Positions 21,301-29,212 of a stretch of 64,000 nt of DNA are shown here, one piece after another. Location: assembly GCA_016708345.1 (NCBI GenBank), contig JADJFX010000038.1, positions 1 through 64,000 on the forward strand. Reading direction: 5' to 3'. Below the pieces are notes generated by a model that saw only the letters and a program-made list of their open reading frames with translations, ran no database searches and was not told the DNA's origin. This DNA comes from Candidatus Rhodoferax bjergmarkensis (GTDB taxonomy: Bacteria; Pseudomonadota; Gammaproteobacteria; Burkholderiales; Burkholderiaceae_C). Made by a program: the position numbers and the translations under genes. Position 1 is the first letter of the stretch. Each line of letters starts with the position of its first letter.

Positions 21301-23010
21301 TTAACGGGCTTCTTCCACCATCCACTGCGCTGCCTTTTCGGCCACCATCAAGACCGGCGAGTTGGTGTTGCCGCTGGTGATCAGCGGCATGACACCCGCA
21401 TCGACCACACGCAAACCGGCAATCAGGCCGCCGGGGCCGCGCACCCGCAGGCGCGAATCGACCACCGCCAGCGGGTCGTCCGCCCGCCCCATCCTGGTGG
21501 TGCCGACCGGGTGAAAAAGGGGGGTGGCGATGTCGCCGGCCCACCGGGTCAAGTCCTGGTCGCTCTGGTGCTGGGCACCGGGTTTGTACTCCTGCGGTTC
21601 AAACTTGGCCAGCGCAGCTTGGGCTACGATATTTCGTGTGATGCGCAGGGAGTCGATGGCCACTTGCCGGTCCACCCCGGTGCTGAGGTAGTTGGGCGCG
21701 ATAGCGGGGGCTTCGTCAAACTTGGCGCTTTTGATCTGAACCGTGCCACGGCTGGTGGGGTTGAGGTTGCACACGCTGGCGGTGAAGGCATTGAACTCGT
21801 GCAGCGGCTCGCCAAAAGCCTCCAGGCTCAACGGCTGCACGTAGCACCCGATATTGGGGTGCGGCTGCGCCGGGTCGCTGCGGGTGAATGTGCCCAATTG
21901 CGAAGTCCCCATGCTCAGGGGGCCGCTGCGTTTGAGGGCGTACTCCAGACCCATCCTGGCCTTGCCCCACAGTGAGCTCACTTGGGTGTTGAGCGTCTTG
22001 ACGCCCTTGACCTTGAATACGGTGCGTAACTGCAAATGATCCTGCAAGTTAGCGCCAACGCCGGGGGCATCCACCACCACCTTGACACCATGGCGCTGCA
22101 ACAATGCGCCGGGACCGATGCCCGAGAGTTGCAGTAGCTGCGGTGAGCCGATGCTGCCCGCACTCAGGATGACTTCCCGGGTCGCGCAGGCCGTGACATT
22201 CTGCGTGCCATCCCACACCTGCACGCCGGTGCAGCGCTGGCTGCCGTTTGGCTGCGCTTCAAGCAGCAATTTGGCCACTTGGGCCGAGGTCCACAACTCA
22301 AAATTGGGCCGTGCGTAGCAAGTTGGGCGCAAAAAGGCTTTGGCCGTGTTCCAGCGCCAACCGTCTTTCTGGTTGACCTCAAAGTAGCCCACGCCTTCGT
22401 TGTCACCCTGGTTGAAGTCGCTACTTGCCGGGATGCCCGCCTGCTGCGCGGCCTGGGCAAAGGCTTCCAGCACATCCCAGCGCAAACGCTGTTTGTCCAC
22501 CCGCCATTCGCCCCCGGCATTGCGGTGGCGCAGCAACTGGGCGTAGGGGTCGGTCTTGTCGCTCATCAGCTCAGGTGCCACACCGCGCGCGCCGTGCGCC
22601 GCTCTGGCACCTTGGTAGTAGTCTTCGTGCAGCTTGAAATAGGGCAGCGAATTTTTCCAGGTCCAGGCCTCATCGCCGGTCAAACTGGCCCACTGGTCGT
22701 AGTCACGGGCTTGGCCGCGCATGCAGATCATGCCGTTGATGCTGCTTGAGCCGCCCAGCGTTTTGCCGCGCGGATAGCGCAGTGAACGCCCATTGAGCCC
22801 GGCCTCGGGCTCAGTGCTGTCAAGCCAGTCGGTGCGTGGGTTACCGATGCAATTCAGATAGCCCACCGGGATGTGAATCCAGTGGTAATCGTCCCGGCGA
22901 CCGGCCTCGATCAGCAGGACGCGTTTGCTGGCATCGGCTGAGAGTCGGTTGGCCAGCAGACAACCCGCCGTGCCCGCGCCGACGATGATGTAGTCAAAGG
23001 TGGTGCTCAT
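21301..23010 (-). CDS. GMC-family FAD oxidoreductase (choline dehydrogenase-like)
   Basis: A 569-residue flavoprotein. The FAD-binding N-terminus is YIIVGAGTAGCLLANRLSAD (GxGxxG), the first GMC signature is GKTLGGSSSINGMICMRGQA, and the C-terminal catalytic histidine block is FHPVGTTRMG with NTNSPVLMVAEKAA. GMC enzymes oxidise alcohols to aldehydes. I chose the ATG at 23010 because MSTTFDYIIVG places the nucleotide-binding motif at the usual distance; the longer frame adds unrelated residues from the upstream hairpin. An enoyl-CoA hydratase gene lies upstream on the same strand, suggesting a catabolic pair; the substrate is unknown. Confidence 0.9.
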   Translation of the reverse strand: MSTTFDYIIVGAGTAGCLLANRLSADASKRVLLIEAGRRDDYHWIHIPVGYLNCIGNPRTDWLDSTEPEAGLNGRSLRYPRGKTLGGSSSINGMICMRGQARDYDQWASLTGDEAWTWKNSLPYFKLHEDYYQGARAAHGARGVAPELMSDKTDPYAQLLRHRNAGGEWRVDKQRLRWDVLEAFAQAAQQAGIPASSDFNQGDNEGVGYFEVNQKDGWRWNTAKAFLRPTCYARPNFELWTSAQVAKLLLEAQPNGSQRCTGVQVWDGTQNVTACATREVILSAGSIGSPQLLQLSGIGPGALLQRHGVKVVVDAPGVGANLQDHLQLRTVFKVKGVKTLNTQVSSLWGKARMGLEYALKRSGPLSMGTSQLGTFTRSDPAQPHPNIGCYVQPLSLEAFGEPLHEFNAFTASVCNLNPTSRGTVQIKSAKFDEAPAIAPNYLSTGVDRQVAIDSLRITRNIVAQAALAKFEPQEYKPGAQHQSDQDLTRWAGDIATPLFHPVGTTRMGRADDPLAVVDSRLRVRGPGGLIAGLRVVDAGVMPLITSGNTNSPVLMVAEKAAQWMVEEAR

Positions 23011-23018
23011 AAGATGCT

Positions 23019-23120
23019 CATTCCGTTTCCATATCGATACGACATTAGGCGCAAAGCCGCAGACAGTGCTATAGCACGTCAAGGCGAAGCAACAACGTGT
23101 CGGATTGATATGGAAATGGA
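23019..23120 (-). repeat. hairpin element family B, copy 1
   Basis: The gap between the hydratase stop and the GMC start is nearly filled by an inverted repeat. Outer arms of about 26 bases (ATTCCGTTTCCATATCGATA near 23019-23045 and its complement near 23096-23120) enclose a core TAGGCGCAAAGCCGCAGACA continuing through AGTGCTATAGCACG to AACAACG. The same core recurs at 37259-37312 with different but again self-complementary arms. Confidence 0.75.
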
Positions 23121-23121
23121 A

Positions 23122-23910
23122 TCAATGCCCTACCCAGTTGGGTTTGCGTTTTTCCTGAAAAGCTTTTTGCCCCTCTTGGGCGTCTTCGGTCAGGGTAAAC
23201 AAGGCAATCTGGCTCTCGGTAAATGCCATGGATTCTTCAAACGCCATCGCTTCTACTTTTTTGAGCGTGTACAGGCCACGGCGGATGGCGGCCGGTGATT
23301 TGTCCAGCAAACGCGCAAGCAACCACTGCAGTTTGGCGTCCACATCGTCATCCACATAGTTCACCAACCCCACCTGCAGCGCCTGCGCTGCGGTAATGGG
23401 CTCGCCGGTCAAGCACATCTCGGCAAGCAGGCGCCGGGGAATCAAATGCTGCAGCACGCTAAGCACCTGGGCCGGAAACACGCCGACCTTGACTTCGGGC
23501 AGACCAAACACCGCGTGGCTGGCGGCCACCGCCATGTCGCACATCGACATCAAGCCCATGCCACCGGCCATGCAGGCCCCATTTACGCGGGCGATCAAAG
23601 GCACGGTGCTGGCGCGCGCTGCGCGCAGCAGTTGCGCCAAATGGCCATGCGGCTCGGAGTAGTCGGTGGTGAAGGCCTGCGCCGACTGCAAATCAGCCCC
23701 GGCGCAAAAGGCTTTGGTGCCTGCGCCGGTGATGACGATGGCGCGAATGTCTCGCAGATGTTGCGCTTGGTGGATCGCCTGTGCCATGGTGGCCAGCACG
23801 CCGTGGCTCATGGCATTGCGCCGCTCTTCGCGGGTGATGGTCAGCCACAGCACCGGGCCGCGTTGCTCTACAGCGAGTTCTGCTGTGGACGTAAAAATGG
23901 GATGGCTCAT
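23122..23910 (-). CDS. enoyl-CoA hydratase/isomerase family protein
   Basis: A 262-residue crotonase-fold protein. The oxyanion-hole block AFCAGADLQSAQAF and the second conserved block GACMAGGMGLMSMCDMAVA are present, with FGLPEVKVGVFPA following. The family hydrates or isomerises enoyl-CoA esters; the acidic residue normally found after GxG in the second block is replaced by Met-Gly, so strict hydratase activity is uncertain. The start at 23910 (MSHPIFTST) is preceded by AGGAGCC at good spacing. It lies upstream of the GMC gene on the same strand. Confidence 0.85.
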   Translation of the reverse strand: MSHPIFTSTAELAVEQRGPVLWLTITREERRNAMSHGVLATMAQAIHQAQHLRDIRAIVITGAGTKAFCAGADLQSAQAFTTDYSEPHGHLAQLLRAARASTVPLIARVNGACMAGGMGLMSMCDMAVAASHAVFGLPEVKVGVFPAQVLSVLQHLIPRRLLAEMCLTGEPITAAQALQVGLVNYVDDDVDAKLQWLLARLLDKSPAAIRRGLYTLKKVEAMAFEESMAFTESQIALFTLTEDAQEGQKAFQEKRKPNWVGH

Positions 23911-24020
23911 GGGGGCTCCTGTTGGACCCATTTTGCCGCATCGTGTGGTGGCCAATTGACACGTAGAGGTCGGCTTTGGCGTTACGATGCAGGCTCCTCA
24001 CTTTTCGAGTCAACTCCTGC

Positions 24021-25161
24021 ATGACGGACCAAACGCCCAGCATCACACGCTCCAACACGCCCGATGGGGCGGGTGTGCGGCTGTCAGGCTGCTGGAGTGC
24101 GGCTCGGCTGGCTGAGCCTGCGACTTGGCTACAGCTTCAGACCGGGCTGAGCGGCTGCTCGGATGCCACCGCAACTTCACAAGGTACGGCGTTCGCCTGG
24201 GACCTGCGTGAATTGCAGCGGCTTGACCACACCGGTGCCCAACTGCTGTGGAATGCATGGAATCATCAATGGCCAGTGTCCGTGCTGATGAACGAAGCCC
24301 AAAAAACCATGCTGGAGCGCGTGGCCCGTTACTCCGTGGCTGCGCCCGTGGCGAAAAGAATTTCCCTGTTTCAAATGTTCTTGAAACTAGGTGCCGGGGT
24401 TTGGCAAGTGCTGGACCACTTGTGGGGCATGGTTCGGCTGCTGGGCCAGTTGTTGCTGGACACGCTCAAAATGCTGCGAGCACCTTCCAAAGCCCCTTGG
24501 CGCGACCTGTCTGGTCACCTGTACCACATTGGGGCCACGGCGCTGCCCATCACGGCGCTGGTGGGTTTTTTGATTGGGGTGGTGCTGGCTTATTTAATGT
24601 CGCAACAGTTGCGCCAGTTCGGGGCTGACGCCTTCATCGTCAACATCTTGGGCGTCACACTGATCCGTGAACTCGGGCCGGTGCTGGCCGCCATTTTGAT
24701 TGCCGGACGCTCCGGCTCCGCCATCACGGCGCAGATCGGCGTGATGCGTGTCACCGAAGAGCTCGACGCCATGCGCGTGATGGGCATTGCCAAAGGCTAC
24801 CGGCTGGTGCTGCCGCGCGCCATGGCGCTGGCGCTGGCCATGCCCTTGCTGGCCGTGTGGACCACGCTGTCGGCGCTGCTGGGCGGCATGCTGGCAGCAG
24901 ATTTGGCCATGGGCGTGACACCGGCCTACTTTTTGCCAGCTGCCACGGGCGGTGCAAGTGTCCAACCTGACGCTGGCGGTCGGCAAGTCGGTGGTGTTTG
25001 GCATTTTGATCGCGCTGATTGGCTGCCACTACGGCCTGCGCGTCAAGCCCAACACTGAGAGCCTGGGCCAAGGCACCACCGCCTCGGTGGTGACCTCTAT
25101 CACCATGGTGATTCTGGTCGACGCCTTGTTTGCCGTCGTCTTCAAGAGCGTGGGCATATGA
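24021..25161 (+). CDS. mlaE: MlaE-family lipid ABC permease with N-terminal STAS domain (one frameshift)
   Basis: The first 120 or so residues resemble a STAS/MlaB-like domain (TAFAWDLRELQRLDHTGAQL), fused to an MlaE permease: TALVGFLIGVVLAYLMSQQL, FGADAFIVNILGVTLIRELG, GPVLAAILIAGRSGSAITAQ and EELDAMRVMGI are signature blocks. MlaE forms the membrane channel of phospholipid transport between inner and outer membranes. The frame shifts near 24938-24943, where PALPRAVQVSNL is expected; two bases appear lost, and the C-terminus continues in another frame to 25161. The stop overlaps the mlaF start (ATGA). Confidence 0.85.
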
Positions 25162-25973
25162 ACCAAGCTACGCCACCCACCAAAACCGCCGCCAACGTGG
25201 TGGAAATCGCCAAATTGTGGTCTGTTTTCCACACGCCGGGGCATGATGCGGTCATTCACCAAAACCTTGATTTATCCATCCAGCAAGGCGAGTTTATGTC
25301 CATCGTGGGCGGCTCCGGCAGCGGCAAAACCGTTTTGCTTCGTCAGATTCTTGGTCTTGAAACGCCATCGCGTGGCAGCGTCACGGTGCTGGGGCAACCC
25401 GCATCGCAACTGGGTGCCGAGGGGGCAGCCAGCCGCGTAGGTATGTTATTTCAACACGGTGCCCTGTTTTCGGCTTTTACTGTGCTGGAGAACATTGCGT
25501 TTCCGCTGCGCGAGCTGCGAACCCTGCCTGCCCCTTTGATTCGCGATGTGGCCATGGTCAAGCTGCAAATGGTCGGGCTGCACCCATCCCATGCGCACAA
25601 AATGCCGGCGGATCTGTCGGGCGGCATGGTCAAACGGGTGGCGCTGGCGCGCGCCCTCATCATGGACCCGCCGCTTTTGTTGCTGGACGAACCCACTGCC
25701 GGGCTGGACCCCGATAGCGCTGACGAGTTTTGCCTGCTGCTGCGCTCGCTGCACCGCGAGCTGGGCCTGACGGTGGTGATGGTGACGCATGACCTGGATA
25801 CACTATTTGAACTCAGCACCCGCATTGCGGTGGTGGCTGACAAGCGCATTCTGGTCAGCGGCGCGCCTCGCGAAGTCATGTCCAATCCGCATCCCTTCAT
25901 TCATGATTTCTTCTTGGGTGAACGCGGGCAGCGAGCCAGTGTCTTGTTGGGGGAACCCATTAAGTTGACATGA
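25158..25973 (+). CDS. mlaF: MlaF-type ABC transporter ATPase
   Basis: A 271-residue ABC ATPase with Walker A GGSGSGKT (residues 51-58), signature LSGGMVKRVALARAL, Walker B LLLLDEPTAGLDP and the switch histidine in VTHDLDTLF. It drives the lipid transporter together with the MlaE permease, whose gene overlaps its start by four bases. The C-terminal region (HPFIHDFFLGERGQRA) resembles the MlaF tail that contacts MlaB. No mlaC is present downstream. Confidence 0.9.
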   Translation: MNQATPPTKTAANVVEIAKLWSVFHTPGHDAVIHQNLDLSIQQGEFMSIVGGSGSGKTVLLRQILGLETPSRGSVTVLGQPASQLGAEGAASRVGMLFQHGALFSAFTVLENIAFPLRELRTLPAPLIRDVAMVKLQMVGLHPSHAHKMPADLSGGMVKRVALARALIMDPPLLLLDEPTAGLDPDSADEFCLLLRSLHRELGLTVVMVTHDLDTLFELSTRIAVVADKRILVSGAPREVMSNPHPFIHDFFLGERGQRASVLLGEPIKLT

Positions 25974-25997
25974 TGGTGCCAATAATGAAAAAGAACC

Positions 25998-26963
25998 ATG
26001 GAAAATAAATCTCACGCGCTCGCCGCTGGTGCCTTTGTGCTGGCCATGCTGGCTCTGTTGATTGGATTGGCCGTATGGCTGACACGCGACAACCGTGTAT
26101 TGCGGGTGTACGAACTGTCCAGCCCGGAGGCTGTCACCGGACTGCAACCTCAGGCCTCGGTGCGCTACAAGGGCGTTAATGTAGGCAAGGTGATGGCGAT
26201 TGGTTTTGACCCGCAAAACCGCAGCCACCTGCTGATCCGCATTGCGATTGACGAGCGCCCCCCCATCACCCATTCGACCTTCGCCACGCTGGGATTTCAG
26301 GGCATTACGGGGTTGGCGTTTGTACAGCTCGATGACAGTGGCGAATCCCAAGAAGATCTTGTTGCAGGCACCGAGCCACCGCCGCGCATCGCCATGCGGC
26401 CCAGCCTGATGGCCAAACTGACCGACCGGGGCGAAAAAATTCTGATTCACCTTGAAGAAAGCAGCCTGCGCATCAATCAATTGCTCAGCACCGACCACCA
26501 GAACAAACTGATGAGCGCCATTGGCAACCTGGGGCAAGCCGCGGCCGGCATAGCAGAACTGTCAAACCACGCCAAAAAAGAACTCCCACAACTGGTACAC
26601 GAGGCCAACGTGACACTCAAAACCATGAAAGAAACCTCTGTGCGTGTGGGACTGAGCGCCGACGATGCCCGCGCCTCGGCCAAAGCTTTTAAGGTGGTCA
26701 GCGATCGCATGACGGAAAAGGGCGGCACGCTGGAAAAAATGGCCATGGCCGCCGACGTGATGGGGGCCAGCGGGCAAACCATGAACATCGCCACCCTGCC
26801 GCGCATGAACCGCGCCGCCGAAGACGCTGCCCAAACCGCCCGCCAGGTCAGCCGGGCGGCTGACACCTTCAGCGACAACCCGCAGTCCCTGCTGTTTGGC
26901 ATCGGGACGCTGCCACCCGGTCCCGGCGAGCCGGGTTTTTCTGTGATGGGTGCCAAACCATGA
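25998..26963 (+). CDS. mlaD: MlaD-type MCE domain protein
   Basis: A 321-residue protein with one N-terminal membrane helix (AFVLAMLALLIGLAVWLT) and a single MCE domain (YELSSPEAVTGLQPQASVRY through GITGLAFVQLDD). MCE proteins form hexameric lipid-conducting rings in the periplasm. The C-terminal half is a long helical region (repeated Ala and Gln, for example AAEDAAQTARQVSRAADT), longer than in E. coli MlaD and more like the MCE proteins paired with an auxiliary lipoprotein. The gene overlaps the next by four bases. Confidence 0.88.
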   Translation: MENKSHALAAGAFVLAMLALLIGLAVWLTRDNRVLRVYELSSPEAVTGLQPQASVRYKGVNVGKVMAIGFDPQNRSHLLIRIAIDERPPITHSTFATLGFQGITGLAFVQLDDSGESQEDLVAGTEPPPRIAMRPSLMAKLTDRGEKILIHLEESSLRINQLLSTDHQNKLMSAIGNLGQAAAGIAELSNHAKKELPQLVHEANVTLKTMKETSVRVGLSADDARASAKAFKVVSDRMTEKGGTLEKMAMAADVMGASGQTMNIATLPRMNRAAEDAAQTARQVSRAADTFSDNPQSLLFGIGTLPPGPGEPGFSVMGAKP

Positions 26964-27622
26964 ATTTTGCTATGAAATCAATAGCTGCTTGCGCATATTC
27001 CACGTGCGGTAGAGGCCTATTTCTTGCTTTAATTTTGACCCTGACGGGGTGCGCCGCTTCAAACCGTCCGGCGCGTCCTGTGGTGTATGACTTTGGCCCC
27101 GGCAGCACCGCAGTGCCATCTCAGCAAGCCGCCCCGCTGCCCCCCTTGGTGATTGCCGGTATTGACGCCCATCCATCCCTGGACAGCACCGCCATTGTGT
27201 ACCGCCTGGCCTACGCCAACGACCAGCAGCTCAAGGCCTATGCGCTGGCCCGCTGGAGCATGTCACCCGCGCAACTGGTGCGTCAGCGCCTGCGTGAAAA
27301 ACTGGGTGAACGCCGTGCCTTGTTCAATATGGGTGAAGGAGGCGCGCCCGGCGTGGCCACGCCTTTGATTCTGCGCATTCAACTCGAAGAGTTCAGCCAT
27401 CTGTTTGAAACGCCTGAGCAAAGCGCTGGCTTGCTGCGCCTGCGCGCCACGGTGGTGACGCGAACCACCCTCACGGGTGAAAAACTGGTGGCGCAGCGCA
27501 ACGTGCTGGTACGCCGCCCGGCACCCAGTGCGGATGCCCCGGGTGGTGTGCGCGCCATGACGGCGGCCACAGACGCCGCCGTTCAGGAAATTGACCAGTG
27601 GCTGCAGGAGCTTCTGCTTTAA
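26960..27622 (+). CDS. ABC-transport auxiliary lipoprotein (PqiC/DUF330-like); signal peptide lies in a repeat
   Basis: A 220-residue lipoprotein. The signal peptide ends in the lipobox LTGC (LALILTLTGCAAS), so the mature protein starts at the cysteine and is anchored in the outer membrane or inner membrane. The body (SLDSTAIVYRLAYANDQQLK, YALARWSMSP, ATVVTRTTLTGEKLVAQRN) matches the auxiliary lipoproteins that accompany MCE systems. It is the last gene of the mla operon. The residues MKSIAACAYSTCGRGLF of the signal are encoded by a copy of dispersed repeat family A (26969-27032), which has been taken into the reading frame. Confidence 0.85.
   Translation: MNFAMKSIAACAYSTCGRGLFLALILTLTGCAASNRPARPVVYDFGPGSTAVPSQQAAPLPPLVIAGIDAHPSLDSTAIVYRLAYANDQQLKAYALARWSMSPAQLVRQRLREKLGERRALFNMGEGGAPGVATPLILRIQLEEFSHLFETPEQSAGLLRLRATVVTRTTLTGEKLVAQRNVLVRRPAPSADAPGGVRAMTAATDAAVQEIDQWLQELLL
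26969..27032 (+). repeat. dispersed palindromic repeat family A, inside a coding region
   Basis: GCTATGAAATCAATAGCTGC, then TTGCGCATATTCCACGTGCGG, then AGAGGCCTATTTCTTGCTTT and AATTTTGACC. Head, hairpin and tail all match the copy at 57831-57895. It encodes the signal peptide of the lipoprotein. Confidence 0.85.
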
Positions 27623-27687
27623 GGATGCAGAACAGTAAATTCCGCTAACACCAACTTCGGTGACTGGGCTACGGCGACAAAGCTGGA

Positions 27688-28194
27688 TCAACTCACGGCT
27701 TGCGCAAGCAGCGTTGTGGCATCACTGACTTCAAATTTACCTGGCCCTTCAACATTTAACGCAACAACCTTGCCATCCTTCACCAACATCGAATAGCGAT
27801 TGCTGCGAAGGCCCATTCCACGCCCCGTGAGGTCCAGGGTCAATCCGGTGGCCTTGGCAAAGGTCGCATCACCATCGGCCAGCATGCGCACCTTATCTGC
27901 TGTTTTTTGATCGCGTGCCCATGCTCCCATGACAAATGCGTCATTTACGCTGACGCACCAAATCTCGTCGATCCCGGCTGCTTTCAATTCTGCGAATTTT
28001 TCGATATAGCCGGGAACGTGCTTGGCCGAGCATGTGGGTGTGAAGGCACCGGGCAATGCAAACAAAGCAATGGTCTTGCCCGCGCAGGCTTTGGCAACAT
28101 CCACCGGATTGGGGCCAAGGCTGCACCCGTTCCCCTCCACCTCCACAAATTCCATCAAGGTCGCTGCCGGAAGACTGTCACCTACTTTGATCAT
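27688..28194 (-). CDS. peroxiredoxin of the Prx5 type
   Basis: A 168-residue thiol peroxidase. The peroxidatic cysteine is C55 in PGAFTPTCS, and the Prx5-type blocks WCVSVNDAFVMGAWA and GMGLRSNRYSMLV are present. It reduces hydrogen peroxide and organic hydroperoxides using glutathione or thioredoxin. CAGGAG lies eight bases before the ATG. It lies downstream of rpsQ on the same strand, but a terminator separates them, so it is probably expressed from its own promoter. It converges with the mla operon. Confidence 0.9.
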   Translation of the reverse strand: MIKVGDSLPAATLMEFVEVEGNGCSLGPNPVDVAKACAGKTIALFALPGAFTPTCSAKHVPGYIEKFAELKAAGIDEIWCVSVNDAFVMGAWARDQKTADKVRMLADGDATFAKATGLTLDLTGRGMGLRSNRYSMLVKDGKVVALNVEGPGKFEVSDATTLLAQAVS

Positions 28195-28223
28195 TTATAA
28201 CTCCTGAATAAGTTGATTCGAAT

Positions 28224-28257
28224 TCACCAATGAAAACGGCTCACATTGTGAGCCGTT
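28224..28257 (-). terminator. Rho-independent terminator after rpsQ
   Basis: On the minus strand ACGGCTCACAATGTGAGCCGT forms a nine-base stem followed by TTTTC. It lies 35 bases past the rpsQ stop and ends the ribosomal operon before the peroxiredoxin gene. Confidence 0.8.
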
Positions 28258-28291
28258 AATTCGAATCTTGCAGTCTGCGGACTGCAAAGAC

Positions 28292-28561
28292 TTAAACTGC
28301 CGCAGCCTTTTCAACCAACCGGGTTGCAACCCAGTTTTTGGTTTTTGAAATTGGACGGCTTTCGGTGATCTCAATGACATCACCCAACTTGTACTCGCCC
28401 TTTTCGTCATGGGCGTGGTATTTGCTGGATTTGCCAACGATCTTGCCGTAGAGTTCGTGCTTCACACGACGCTCAATCAGCACGGTCACAGTTTTAGCAC
28501 GCTTGTCGCTGACCACCTTGCCAATCAAGGTGCGCTTGAGGGATTTTTTAGCTTCCGTCAT
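28292..28561 (-). CDS. rpsQ: 30S ribosomal protein S17
   Basis: An 89-residue S17 of normal length (LIGKVVSDKRAKTVTVLIER, YHAHDEKGEYKLGDVIEITE). S17 binds 16S rRNA early in 30S assembly. It is the last gene of the S10 cluster here; rplN and the rest of the spc operon, which follow in many bacteria, are absent downstream and a terminator follows instead. GGAGCG precedes the start. Confidence 0.95.
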   Translation of the reverse strand: MTEAKKSLKRTLIGKVVSDKRAKTVTVLIERRVKHELYGKIVGKSSKYHAHDEKGEYKLGDVIEITESRPISKTKNWVATRLVEKAAAV

Positions 28562-28571
28562 TTATCGCTCC

Positions 28572-28778
28572 TTATTTGGCGGATTTGTCAGCGCTTTGCT
28601 TCTCGACAAGAATGGTCTTGGCGCGAGCAATGTCGCGGCGCGCAGTGCGCAGCGTAGCGGTGTTGTTGAGTTGTTGCGTGGCTTTTTGCATGCGCAGGCC
28701 AAAGTGAGCTCTTTGCAGCTCCTTGACCTCAGCCTGCAAACCGGCAACGTCTTTTTGGCGCAGTTCAGTAGTTTTCAT
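28572..28778 (-). CDS. rpmC: 50S ribosomal protein L29
   Basis: A 68-residue L29 (MKTTELRQKDVAGLQAEVKE, FGLRMQKATQQLNNTATL). L29 sits near the peptide exit tunnel of the 50S subunit. It lies ten bases before rpsQ and follows rplP in the usual order. Confidence 0.93.
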   Translation of the reverse strand: MKTTELRQKDVAGLQAEVKELQRAHFGLRMQKATQQLNNTATLRTARRDIARAKTILVEKQSADKSAK

Positions 28779-28793
28779 ATCATTTTCTCCTGC

Positions 28794-29210
28794 TTACTGG
28801 CCAATCATGCGGGCCACAAAGGTGGTACGCAAAGGCAGCTTGGCCGCAGCCAAACGGAACGCTTCACGTGCCAACTCTTCCGACACGCCAACGATTTCAA
28901 ACACGATCTTACCGGGCTGGATTTCAGCCACGTAGTATTCGGGGTTACCTTTACCGTTACCCATACGCACTTCAGCGGGTTTTTGGGAAATGGGTTTGTC
29001 GGGGAACACACGAATCCAGATACGACCGCCCCGTTTGACGTGACGCGAAATGGCACGACGCGCTGCTTCAATTTGACGGGCTGTCAAACGTCCACGATCC
29101 GTACACTTCAGACCAAAATCACCAAACGCGACCGAGCTGCCTCGGGTTGCGACACCGGTGTTACGGCCCTTTTGCTCTTTGCGATATTTGCGACGAGCTG
29201 GTTGCAACAT
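28794..29210 (-). CDS. rplP: 50S ribosomal protein L16
   Basis: A 138-residue L16, full length (MLQPARRKYRKEQKGRN, GRIWIRVFPDKPISQKPAEV, RMGNGKGNPEYYVAEIQPGK). L16 helps organise the tRNA sites of the 50S subunit. It starts two bases after the rpsC stop, which suggests translational coupling. Confidence 0.96.
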   Translation of the reverse strand: MLQPARRKYRKEQKGRNTGVATRGSSVAFGDFGLKCTDRGRLTARQIEAARRAISRHVKRGGRIWIRVFPDKPISQKPAEVRMGNGKGNPEYYVAEIQPGKIVFEIVGVSEELAREAFRLAAAKLPLRTTFVARMIGQ

Positions 29211-29212
29211 AA

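Noticed and set aside
24930..25000. Programmed frameshift in mlaE
   Set aside because: There is no slippery heptamer, and the shift matches a simple loss of two bases from PALPRAV-coding sequence.
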